A stretch of DNA of 5,206 nucleotides from Spirochaetales bacterium (GTDB taxonomy: Bacteria > Spirochaetota > Spirochaetia > B11-G9), in contig JALTGJ010000044.1 of the NCBI GenBank assembly GCA_027077185.1, positions 1-5,206 on the forward strand, given 5' to 3'. The notes under the pieces were generated by a model. That model was not told where the DNA came from. It did no database searches and was given only the letters and a program-made list of their open reading frames with translations. Below are positions 1 to 5,206 of this stretch, piece by piece. Made by a program: the position numbers and the translations under genes. The number at the start of each line of letters is the position of its first letter. The stretch's first letter is position 1.

Positions 1-417
1 GGTACAGTATTATGGAATAGAATTACTGAGGAAGCTGATTATAAATCATATTCTTTCTGGCCCGGACATGAAGGCATTCAACCTGGCCAATCTCCTCATG
101 GTGCTTACCATAGAATTTATATTAATAAAGTTCTTTTTGATGCTCTCCCTGTTAAAACTAAAATTTCTCCTATTGGTACAATAATAGTTAAAGAAAATTT
201 AAGTTCAGCAAAAGTATTGGATTCTATAACCGTTATGACCAAGGTAAGGAATTATAATCCTGAAATAGGGGATTGGTTTTGGGCAAAGTATTCACCTGAA
301 GGAAAGGTCCTTGCTGAAGGAACCCCTAAGGGATGTATTTCCTGTCACAAAGGAATGTCTGCAAATGATTATGTTATTGTTCGGGCATTGGATACTGACT
401 TGATATTTCAAAAATAA
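1..417 (+). CDS. Cytochrome P460-family haem protein, 5'-truncated by window edge
   Basis: The reading frame is open from base 1 to the TAA at 415-417 (138 visible residues), so the N-terminus, including any signal peptide, lies upstream of the window. An ATG at 217 is internal and is not the start. Seen: a family-like run of aromatic and glycine-rich blocks: PHGAYHRIYIN around residues 37-47, GTIIVKE, then VMTKVRNYNPEIGDWFWAKY, then a haem-c site CISCH (residues 112-116) followed by NDYV. This order matches the cytochrome P460 domain, whose founding members oxidise hydroxylamine using a c-type haem cross-linked to a lysine. Most relatives outside ammonia oxidisers have no known substrate. 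A periplasmic location is inferred from the c-type haem. The stop is followed after 18 nt by the UMP kinase gene in the same frame, so co-transcription is likely. The family call is strong; the role is unknown. Confidence 0.85.
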   Translation, partial: GTVLWNRITEEADYKSYSFWPGHEGIQPGQSPHGAYHRIYINKVLFDALPVKTKISPIGTIIVKENLSSAKVLDSITVMTKVRNYNPEIGDWFWAKYSPEGKVLAEGTPKGCISCHKGMSANDYVIVRALDTDLIFQK

Positions 418-435
418 CAAGTTATCATCTATGGT

Positions 436-1131
436 ATGAAAGATATAAAGGTATTATCTGTTGGTGGTTCAATTGTTGCACCGGATTCTGTAGATACAGG
501 ATTTCTGGTAAAATTCAGACAGGCAATTCTAAATTATCTGGATGATAATTTAGAGAGAAAATTAGTTTTTGTTGTTGGTGGAGGAGCCCCTGCCAGATTG
601 TATCAGAAAGCATATAGAGATATTGTTGAAGCACCGGACTCTGAAACTCAGGATTGGATTGGTATAATGGCAACACGCCTGAATGGGGAGCTTCTTAGAG
701 GAGTTTTTTCTGATGATTGTCCGGATCCTGTTGTGGCAAATCCTACTTCAGTAAAGTCCTTTAATGGTAGAGTACTGGTAGCTGCAGGATGGAAACCTGG
801 ATTTTCAACTGATAATGACTCTGTTTTACTGGCAGAAAATATTGGTGCGGATACTGTAATTAATTTATCGAACATAAAAAAAGTATATTCTGCAGATCCT
901 AAGCTGGATCCTGGTGCGGTTCCATTGGATACAATAAGCTGGGATGATATGAAAAAGCTTGTAGGTGATAAATGGGTTCCTGGAGTTAATGTTCCTTTTG
1001 ATCCTGTTGCAACAAAGAGAGCAGCTGAACTGGGACTGACTGTAATTACAGCAGCTGGTAATAATATTGATAACATGAATAAAATTCTTATTGGATCTGA
1101 CTTTGAAGGCACACAAATAGGACCGGACTAA
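436..1131 (+). CDS. pyrH: Archaeal-type uridylate (UMP) kinase, amino-acid-kinase family
   Basis: The 231-residue product has the full length of archaeal-type UMP kinases, which phosphorylate UMP to UDP in the cytoplasm. Motifs in order: SVGGSIV (8-14) for phosphate binding, VVGGGAPAR (46-54), DWIGIMATRLN (73-83), GWKPGFSTDNDSV (118-130) at the position where archaeal enzymes have GHTTDAVA-like residues, NLSNIKKVYSADPK (143-156) for nucleotide binding, a conserved FDPVATKRAAELG block (188-200), and a C-terminal EGTQI. The fold call is firm. Substrate is inferred by family, and the changed STDNDSV segment leaves room for another phosphate acceptor. ATG 436 is the only in-frame start after the upstream stop. 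It has no clear Shine-Dalgarno sequence, which suggests coupling to the preceding gene. The stop TAA overlaps the next ATG by one base (TAATG). The symbol is by family and would duplicate the name of a classical bacterial pyrH if one exists elsewhere. Confidence 0.85.
   Translation: MKDIKVLSVGGSIVAPDSVDTGFLVKFRQAILNYLDDNLERKLVFVVGGGAPARLYQKAYRDIVEAPDSETQDWIGIMATRLNGELLRGVFSDDCPDPVVANPTSVKSFNGRVLVAAGWKPGFSTDNDSVLLAENIGADTVINLSNIKKVYSADPKLDPGAVPLDTISWDDMKKLVGDKWVPGVNVPFDPVATKRAAELGLTVITAAGNNIDNMNKILIGSDFEGTQIGPD
1119..1122 (+). promoter_or_regulatory. Ribosome binding site of the permease gene
   Basis: AGGA lies inside the end of the UMP kinase gene, 8 nt before ATG 1131. With the TAATG stop/start overlap it supports start 1131 and translational coupling of the two genes. 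Confidence 0.55.
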
Positions 1132-2969
1132 TGGATAGAAAACTAAATTTTATGGATGTGTTTAGTATTGCTTCCGGTGCAATGATAAGTTCCGGAATAT
1201 TTGTTCTGCCTGCGATAGCCTATGCTCATGTTGGATCAGCGCTATATATTTCCTATTTAATTGGTGGTCTTATTGCACTAATTGGAATTCTCAGTATTGC
1301 AGAATTATCAAGTGCAATGCCCAAAGCAGGAGGTGACTACTATTTTATCTCCAGGAGTTTTGGCCCCCTTATGGGTACTATTAATGGATTCCTCAGCTGG
1401 TTCGCTCTATCCTTAAAAAGTGCTTTTGCGATTTATGGTTTATCAGGAGTTTTATATATTCTGACGGGTTTTAATATGTCCATAATCGCCTTAATTGCTA
1501 CGCTGCTTTTTGTTTTTCTAAATATTGTAGGTGTAAAAGAAGCAGCTTTCCTTGAGTTAGTACTTGTAGTTTTTTTAATATCTATAATGATAGCCTATAT
1601 TATTATGGGCTTCCCTTCTGTAAATTTAGCTCATTTTTCTTCATTTGCCCCTATGGGAGTCAATTCTATTCTATCGACTTCAGCTTTTGTATTTATTTCT
1701 TTTGGAGGATTACTAAAGATTGCAAGTGTTGCAGAGGAAGTTAAAAATCCTGGGAAAAATATTCCTCTTGGAATGCTTGTATCTGTAGTTGTTGTGACTA
1801 TTCTTTATGTTCTTATGATCTTCGTAACTACTGGAATTTTAAAACCGGATGATTTTAAAAATTCTATTCTTCCTGTTTCAGATGCTGCAGAGATATTTGC
1901 AGGCAGACCGGGATATATTGCAATTACTATTGCATCCTTTCTTGCCTTTATTACTACAGCCAACGCCGGGATAATGGCTGCTTCCCGTTATCCCCTGGCT
2001 TTAAGTCGTGATAAACTGATTCCTGAAGGTGTTTCTATGGTTTCCAAGCGATTTAATACTCCGGTCCTTTCAATTGTTATTACAGGTGTTTTTATAATTC
2101 TCAGCCTTCAAATTAATCTTGAAACTCTTGTGAAATCAGCTTCATCTGTTATTCTTATTGCTTACATTTTGTCTAATGTATCTGTAATTATTTTAAGAGA
2201 AAGTAAGTTAATTAATTATAAACCAATATTCAGAGTTCCTCTTTATCCATATATACCAATTTTTAGTATTATTATCTACTTATTTTTGTTAGTGGATCTT
2301 GGAATGGAAGCCATAGAGCTTAGTATAATATTTATTTTTATAAGCATTCTTGTGTATTTTTTTTACGGTAGAAGGAGGTCTAAAAAAGAATTTGCATTAT
2401 TATACCTTCTAAAGAGAATAATTGATAGTAAAATGCCGAAACATGGACTGGAAACCGAATTAAGAGATGTTTTGCGTCACAGGGAAGGAATCCTTGACGA
2501 TAAATTTGACAGTATGGTAAAAGAAGCGGTAGTAATAGATTTAGAGGAAAGGCTATCTGTTGAAACTTTTTTTGAGCAGATTTCCATTCCCCTGGGCAAT
2601 AAACTTGGAATTGACAGTAAAAATATTTATAAACTTTTAACAGCCAGGGAGAAAGAGAGTACTACTGCTCTAAACCCTTTTGTTTCTATTCCACATGTTA
2701 TCCTGAGTGAAACTGATATGCTGCATTTAATGATAGTTAGATGCAGAGAAGGAATTAGTTTTACAAAAAAAGCAGATTCTGTAAAAGCAGTTTTTCTTAT
2801 TATTGGGAATGAGGGCGAGCGTGCCCTTCATCTACGTCTTCTTGCTTCTATTGCCACACTTGTTAAGGAAGAAAATTTTGAACATGACTGGCTTGAGGCT
2901 AAAGACGTTAATTATTTGCGGGATATGATATTGCTCAGCAGCAGAAAGAGGTATCCGGGACCAGGTTAA
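1131..2969 (+). CDS. APC-superfamily amino acid permease fused to a C-terminal PTS EIIA-like domain
   Basis: The 612-residue inner-membrane protein has two parts. Residues 1 to about 412 form an APC-type permease with about 12 hydrophobic segments. They include the unwound first-helix motif GAMISSGIF (16-24), the conserved AELSSAMPKAGGDYYF stretch (57-72) and the loop EEVKNPGKNIPLG (202-214), all typical of amino acid/cation symporters and antiporters. A basic GRRRSKK (413-419) marks the cytoplasmic exit. A linker of about 50 residues, rich in charge and probably helical, follows. Residues about 468-602 resemble a fructose/mannitol (PtsN-like) EIIA domain: REKESTTALNPFVSIPHVIL (507-525...) with His522 at the usual phospho-acceptor place, then AVFLIIGNEGERALHLRLLASIA. 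The EIIA-like part may sense or regulate rather than transfer phosphate to a sugar. The substrate is unknown. ATG 1131 overlaps the UMP kinase stop, and the stop overlaps that of the opposing dehydrogenase. Confidence 0.88.
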   Translation: MDRKLNFMDVFSIASGAMISSGIFVLPAIAYAHVGSALYISYLIGGLIALIGILSIAELSSAMPKAGGDYYFISRSFGPLMGTINGFLSWFALSLKSAFAIYGLSGVLYILTGFNMSIIALIATLLFVFLNIVGVKEAAFLELVLVVFLISIMIAYIIMGFPSVNLAHFSSFAPMGVNSILSTSAFVFISFGGLLKIASVAEEVKNPGKNIPLGMLVSVVVVTILYVLMIFVTTGILKPDDFKNSILPVSDAAEIFAGRPGYIAITIASFLAFITTANAGIMAASRYPLALSRDKLIPEGVSMVSKRFNTPVLSIVITGVFIILSLQINLETLVKSASSVILIAYILSNVSVIILRESKLINYKPIFRVPLYPYIPIFSIIIYLFLLVDLGMEAIELSIIFIFISILVYFFYGRRRSKKEFALLYLLKRIIDSKMPKHGLETELRDVLRHREGILDDKFDSMVKEAVVIDLEERLSVETFFEQISIPLGNKLGIDSKNIYKLLTAREKESTTALNPFVSIPHVILSETDMLHLMIVRCREGISFTKKADSVKAVFLIIGNEGERALHLRLLASIATLVKEENFEHDWLEAKDVNYLRDMILLSSRKRYPGPG

Positions 2970-3925
2970 AGGTTGTTTACAGGATAATTGGGTTTGCCTC
3001 CTTCCAACACTGCAAGTACATTCATTGCTGCCTTTGTCTTTAGCTCTTTTACAGATTCTGCACTGTACCATGCAGTATGGTCTGATAGAATTATATTATC
3101 CAGTTTTAATAGAGGGCTGTTATCCGGAACAGGTTCTTTTTCAAATACATCCAGACCTGCTCCTGCAATTTGTTCTTTTATTAATACCTCTGCTAGAGCA
3201 TCTTCATCAATAACCCCTCCACGGGATGTATTAATTAGAATGGAGTTTTTTTTCATTAAACTAAGCTGTTTTTCCCCTATCATCATTCTGCTCGTCTCGT
3301 TTAGGGGAACATGAATAGAAATATAATCTGATTCAGAAAGAAGGTGCTCCAGTTTAGAAGGGCTGGCTCCTTTATTCCTTATTATTTCTTTTTTAATAAA
3401 CGGATCGTAAACAAGGACTTTGGAAAATCCAAAGGCACTTGTTTTTTCATGAAACCGTTTTGCAATTGCACCGTATCCTATTAATCCCAGAACTGCACCT
3501 TTCATTCTGTGGACAGGTTGACCTGAATGCAGATTCCATTTCCCGACCCGTATCATTCTGTCTTTATAAGCAATCTTTCTTATATTTCCCATTAACAGAG
3601 CCAGAGCCTGATCAGAAACATCTTCTATGGAGTAATCCGGTACATTGGAAAGCCATATCCCCTTATGAGTTGCGGCTTCTGTATCCACATTGTCATAGCC
3701 CACACCGTATCTTGATATTATTTTACAATTATTCAGATTTGTAATGATATCTTTTGACATTGGAAATAAATTTACAAGTAATGCATTTGCATTTTGTATT
3801 TGAAGAATATTATTATTTGTAGATTTGGAATCCAGAATTATAAGTTCTGCATTTAGTTTTTTAAACACTTCTTTTTCTTCTTCATAACTTCCGAATCTAT
3901 CGTCTGTAACTATAATTTTATACAT
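2966..3925 (-). CDS. D-2-hydroxyacid dehydrogenase, CtBP-like subgroup (NAD-dependent)
   Basis: The 319-residue cytoplasmic enzyme is expected to interconvert a 2-oxo acid and a D-2-hydroxy acid with NAD(H). Seen: substrate-domain motif SRYGVGYDNVD (71-81), the dinucleotide fold GLIGYGAIAKRF (147-158) with Ala155 at the third glycine position, Asp174 in VYDP for the NAD ribose, and the catalytic set Arg235 (NTSRGGVIDEDAL), Glu264 (LDVFEKEP) and His283 (SDHTAWYSAES). The AWYSxES context after the histidine is typical of CtBP-like relatives rather than serA phosphoglycerate dehydrogenase, and the C-terminal ACT domain of many SerA proteins is absent. ATG 3925 is preferred over the upstream ATG 3943 because AGGGGAG lies just before it and MYKIIVTDD is a normal family N-terminus. 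The gene is divergent from the IclR regulator, which may control it. The exact substrate cannot be read from the sequence. Confidence 0.88.
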   Translation of the reverse strand: MYKIIVTDDRFGSYEEEKEVFKKLNAELIILDSKSTNNNILQIQNANALLVNLFPMSKDIITNLNNCKIISRYGVGYDNVDTEAATHKGIWLSNVPDYSIEDVSDQALALLMGNIRKIAYKDRMIRVGKWNLHSGQPVHRMKGAVLGLIGYGAIAKRFHEKTSAFGFSKVLVYDPFIKKEIIRNKGASPSKLEHLLSESDYISIHVPLNETSRMMIGEKQLSLMKKNSILINTSRGGVIDEDALAEVLIKEQIAGAGLDVFEKEPVPDNSPLLKLDNIILSDHTAWYSAESVKELKTKAAMNVLAVLEGGKPNYPVNNL

Positions 3926-3929
3926 TTTT

Positions 3930-3936
3930 CTCCCCT
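3930..3936 (-). promoter_or_regulatory. Ribosome binding site deciding the dehydrogenase start
   Basis: Read on the minus strand, AGGGGAG sits 4 nt before ATG 3925. It is the strongest Shine-Dalgarno sequence in the window. It lies inside the alternative longer reading frame from 3943, so the longer start is unlikely. Confidence 0.75.
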
Positions 3937-3957
3937 GTTCCAACTATATATGCTGAG

Positions 3958-3971
3958 TGGTTTCTTAACCA
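3958..3971. repeat. Short palindrome TGGTT-N4-AACCA upstream of the dehydrogenase
   Basis: TGGTTTCTTAACCA has perfect 5-nt arms around TCTT and lies 33-46 nt before the dehydrogenase ATG. It could be an operator or a small leader hairpin. Arms of 5 nt are expected by chance in a region this size, so the role is speculative. Confidence 0.3.
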
Positions 3972-3983
3972 GTACTTCTAGGA

Positions 3984-4090
3984 TTGTGCGATGTGTCCAC
4001 TTTTTAGGATTTGATGGCTATATTGCGCAGTGTATTATCCCTGGATTAGAGAACAACTACTATTGTAGTCGAAAATGTGGGACAGCGCAA
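3984..4090. repeat. Degenerate long inverted repeat spanning the divergent intergenic region
   Basis: The left arm (3984-4005) reads TTGTGCG, then TGTCCAC, then a T-run. The right arm (4071-4090), read on the minus strand, gives TTGCGC, TGTCCCAC and ATTTTC. The arms align over about 20 nt with several 1-2 nt gaps and enclose about 65 nt. A further TTGCGC at 4023-4028 also pairs with GCGCAA at 4085-4090. No transposase gene or clear target duplication is visible. It may be a remnant of a small element, a pair of protein-binding half-sites, or chance. Confidence 0.3.
4062..4090 (-). promoter_or_regulatory. Candidate promoter for the dehydrogenase
   Basis: On the minus strand, TTGCGC (4090-4085) and TACAAT (4067-4062) are separated by 17 nt. 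The -10 is good (5 of 6 matches to TATAAT) but the -35 keeps only TTG. It would give a leader of about 130 nt. A second, weaker option with TATAGT close to the gene also exists, so the assignment is tentative. Confidence 0.3.
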
Positions 4091-4111
4091 ATAGCTTACT
4101 TCTTTTCTTAC

Positions 4112-4139
4112 TTGTAAAAAAATTAACTTGTGATACAAT
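4112..4139 (+). promoter_or_regulatory. Sigma-70-type promoter of the IclR regulator
   Basis: TTGTAA (4112-4117) and TACAAT (4134-4139) are 16 nt apart, and TGA directly before the -10 makes it an extended -10 (TGnTACAAT). Transcription would begin near 4146, giving a leader of about 50 nt before GTG 4196. The promoter contains the alternative GTG 4130, which argues against that start. Confidence 0.55.
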
Positions 4140-4160
4140 GTTACAATTATTTAAACACGA

Positions 4161-4175
4161 TTCCAAATAATGGAA
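4161..4175. promoter_or_regulatory. Possible IclR operator, TTCCA-N5-TGGAA palindrome
   Basis: TTCCAAATAATGGAA has perfect 5-nt arms around AATAA and lies about 15-30 nt downstream of the predicted transcription start of the regulator, a place where binding would block its own transcription. Known IclR-family operators often carry TGGAA/TTCCA arms, although usually in the opposite order. The 8-mer TGGAACAG at 4171-4178 recurs on the minus strand at 3943-3936, in front of the dehydrogenase. Both matches are short enough to arise by chance. Confidence 0.35.
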
Positions 4176-4184
4176 CAGTATTAT

Positions 4185-4188
4185 GGAG
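4185..4188 (+). promoter_or_regulatory. Ribosome binding site deciding the IclR start
   Basis: GGAG lies 7 nt before GTG 4196. No comparable site precedes GTG 4130. Together with the promoter position and the usual IclR N-terminus, this selects 4196. Confidence 0.6.
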
Positions 4189-4195
4189 TTTGTTC

Positions 4196-4930
4196 GTGAG
4201 TAATTCTGTAAAGAAAGCTTTTGAAATTATTAAATTTATATCCGAAAACCAGGGGAAGCTGTCCTTGAGTGAGCTTGGCAGGCAGTTGAACATGAATAAA
4301 ACAACTATGTTCCGCTACCTGGAAACCCTTGAACTGCTTAATATCCTGGAACGCAGAGATTCCAATTGGTACCTGGGAATTGAATTGTTTTCACTTGGGC
4401 ATAAAGTGGATGCTAAAAGCCGAATTGTAGATAGGATACATCCTTATCTGCAGGAAATTAGTGTAAGACTGAATGAAACTGTAAATCTTGTTGGTATGTA
4501 TGATAATTCCGCCCTCTATCTGGATAAGGTTGAGAGTAACAGAGCTTTGCAGATGAGATCTCAATTAGGAGATCATCTTCCCCTTCATTGTACATCTTTA
4601 GGTAAGGCCATCCTTTCTACTTTACCAGGGGCTGAAGTAGATAAAATTCTTGGTATTATAAAACTGGAACCCTATACCTCTCACACTGTAACAAGTATCG
4701 AAGAGCTTAAAAGTCAGATCGATTTTGTTAAAACAAATGGCTATAGTCTCGAAAAAGAAGAGCTCGAACCCGGTCTGTCCTGTATTGCTGTACCCTTACA
4801 CATTAAATCTGCCAATTTTTTTGGAGGCCTTAGTTTTTCCGGTTCTCCTGATAGATTTACAGATGAAAAGGTAACAGAATTATCCGGGGAGCTTAAAACC
4901 CTTGTAAGTAAAATTTTGACTATGTTTTAA
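4196..4930 (+). CDS. IclR-family transcriptional regulator
   Basis: The 244-residue DNA-binding protein has the normal IclR length and layout. Residues about 1-60 form a winged helix-turn-helix (SLSELGRQLNMNKTTMFRYL at 23-42, wing near NWYLGIEL). A linker helix follows, then an effector-binding domain (about 75-244) with the family blocks LPLHCTSLGKAIL (128-140) and EELEPGLSCIAVPL (188-201). Such proteins act as dimers or tetramers that respond to small organic acids or aromatic compounds. The start is GTG 4196. An in-frame GTG at 4130 would add 22 residues (from MIQCYNY to the LF before VSNS) that do not resemble the family and would overlap the promoter. It is transcribed away from the dehydrogenase and toward the LOR/SDH-region gene, so either or both are its likely targets, along with its own promoter. 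The effector is unknown. Confidence 0.9.
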   Translation: MSNSVKKAFEIIKFISENQGKLSLSELGRQLNMNKTTMFRYLETLELLNILERRDSNWYLGIELFSLGHKVDAKSRIVDRIHPYLQEISVRLNETVNLVGMYDNSALYLDKVESNRALQMRSQLGDHLPLHCTSLGKAILSTLPGAEVDKILGIIKLEPYTSHTVTSIEELKSQIDFVKTNGYSLEKEELEPGLSCIAVPLHIKSANFFGGLSFSGSPDRFTDEKVTELSGELKTLVSKILTMF

Positions 4931-4945
4931 CATATAACTTTTCTC

Positions 4946-4974
4946 TTTACATAGTTTAAAAATGAGATTAGAAA
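4946..4974 (+). promoter_or_regulatory. Weak candidate promoter between IclR and the last gene
   Basis: TTTACA (4946-4951) and TAGAAA (4969-4974) are 17 nt apart in the 51-nt gap. Transcription would begin almost at the ATG, giving a leaderless message, which fits the lack of a clear ribosome binding site. The -10 is poor, and read-through from the IclR gene is as likely, since no terminator hairpin is visible. Confidence 0.2.
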
Positions 4975-4981
4975 TATATCT

Positions 4982-5206
4982 ATGAAAACAAGAATATTTA
5001 TTTCAACAGGGCATCTAATAGATTCCGGTATTATGTCCGAAATATTTAATACAATTATGAATGAAGGTGCTGATTATGAAGTTACCTCATTTGATATTGG
5101 TAAGATAAAAAGTGAAAAGTCCAAACTGGAGTTGGTTCTTAAGTGTAAAGATGCAGATCAGCTTGAAATTCTTTCCAGCAGGCTTACATCTCTTGGAGCC
5201 TATGAA
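4982..5206 (+). CDS. LOR/SDH-region (TIGR00300-type) protein, probable ornithine cyclodeaminase family, 3'-truncated
   Basis: Seventy-five codons are visible from ATG 4982 to the window end without a stop. The N-terminus has the features I associate with the LOR/SDH bifunctional enzyme conserved region (PF04455): STGHLIDSGIMSEIFN (8-23), then a glutamate/aspartate-rich FDIGKIKSEKSKLELVL stretch (37-53), and DADQLEILSSRL ending in TSLGAYE. Full-length relatives are about 400 residues with a Rossmann domain after this region. Archaeal and cyanobacterial members have been linked to ornithine cyclodeaminase activity, making proline and ammonia from ornithine. Only the N-terminal domain is seen here, so the catalytic assignment is by family. 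GAGAT at 4964-4968 is too far upstream (13 nt) to be a convincing ribosome binding site. The gene follows IclR by 51 nt in the same direction and may be regulated by it or co-transcribed with it. Confidence 0.7.
   Translation, partial: MKTRIFISTGHLIDSGIMSEIFNTIMNEGADYEVTSFDIGKIKSEKSKLELVLKCKDADQLEILSSRLTSLGAYE

Noticed and set aside
1..20. The first bases (GTACAGTATTATGGA) closely match 4173-4188 (GAACAGTATTATGGA), and both frames read GTVLW.
   Set aside because: The match is only about 15 nt, lies in a coding exon at one site and a leader at the other, and does not extend on either side. It looks like coincidence in AT-rich DNA.
217..417. ATG 217 as the start of a 66-residue protein.
   Set aside because: The frame is open upstream to base 1 and the upstream part carries P460-family sequence, so 217 is internal.
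648..1116. Two minus-strand open frames opposite the UMP kinase gene.
   Set aside because: They are shadows of a well-supported gene, with low-complexity Ser/Pro- or Cys-rich products, no family motifs and no ribosome binding site.
2940..3010. Search for a bidirectional terminator between the permease and the dehydrogenase.
   Set aside because: No GC-rich stem followed by a T-run is present. The stop codons themselves overlap.
2988..3744. Three plus-strand open frames opposite the dehydrogenase gene, and a minus-strand frame at 2832-3071.
   Set aside because: They lie antisense to, or overlap, genes with clear catalytic motifs, and their products resemble no protein family I know.
4051..4070. 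Small hairpin ACTAC-TATT-GTAGT at 4056-4069 as a transcription terminator.
   Set aside because: The stem is only 5 bp and AT-rich, with no T-run on either strand directly after it.

Overview
The window is AT-rich, gene-dense bacterial DNA. It holds six protein-coding genes, two of them cut by the window edges. Short gaps, overlapping genes and a mix of ATG and GTG starts point to a bacterium. An archaeal-type UMP kinase, a permease fused to a phosphotransferase EIIA-like domain and an IclR regulator together do not fix the phylum. A spirochaete-like or similar anaerobic low-GC bacterium is a guess only. There are no RNA genes, CRISPR arrays or intact mobile elements.

Left block (1-2969, plus strand): a likely operon of three genes. 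First is the C-terminal part of a cytochrome P460-type haem protein with a CxxCH motif. After 18 nt comes an archaeal-type UMP kinase of the amino-acid-kinase fold. Overlapping its stop codon by 1 nt is a 612-residue APC-superfamily permease with a cytoplasmic EIIA-like domain that keeps the phospho-acceptor-type histidine.

Middle (2966-3925, minus strand): a D-2-hydroxyacid dehydrogenase of the CtBP-like subgroup. It converges on the permease, and the two stop codons overlap within the four bases TTAA. I see no terminator between them.

Right block: a 270-nt divergent intergenic region (3926-4195) separates the dehydrogenase from a plus-strand IclR-family regulator. It holds a good extended -10 promoter for the regulator, a small TTCCA/TGGAA palindrome just downstream of it, a second palindrome in front of the dehydrogenase, and a degenerate pair of longer inverted repeats. 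The regulator's start is best placed at GTG 4196, not at the upstream GTG 4130, which lies inside the promoter. After the regulator comes the first 75 codons of a LOR/SDH-region (TIGR00300-type) protein, a family linked to ornithine cyclodeaminase activity.

Taken together, the locus looks like amino-acid or 2-keto-acid metabolism: uptake by the permease, reduction or oxidation of a 2-oxo/2-hydroxy acid by the dehydrogenase, an ornithine-to-proline type enzyme, and local control by IclR. The common pathway is inferred; no gene fixes the substrate.
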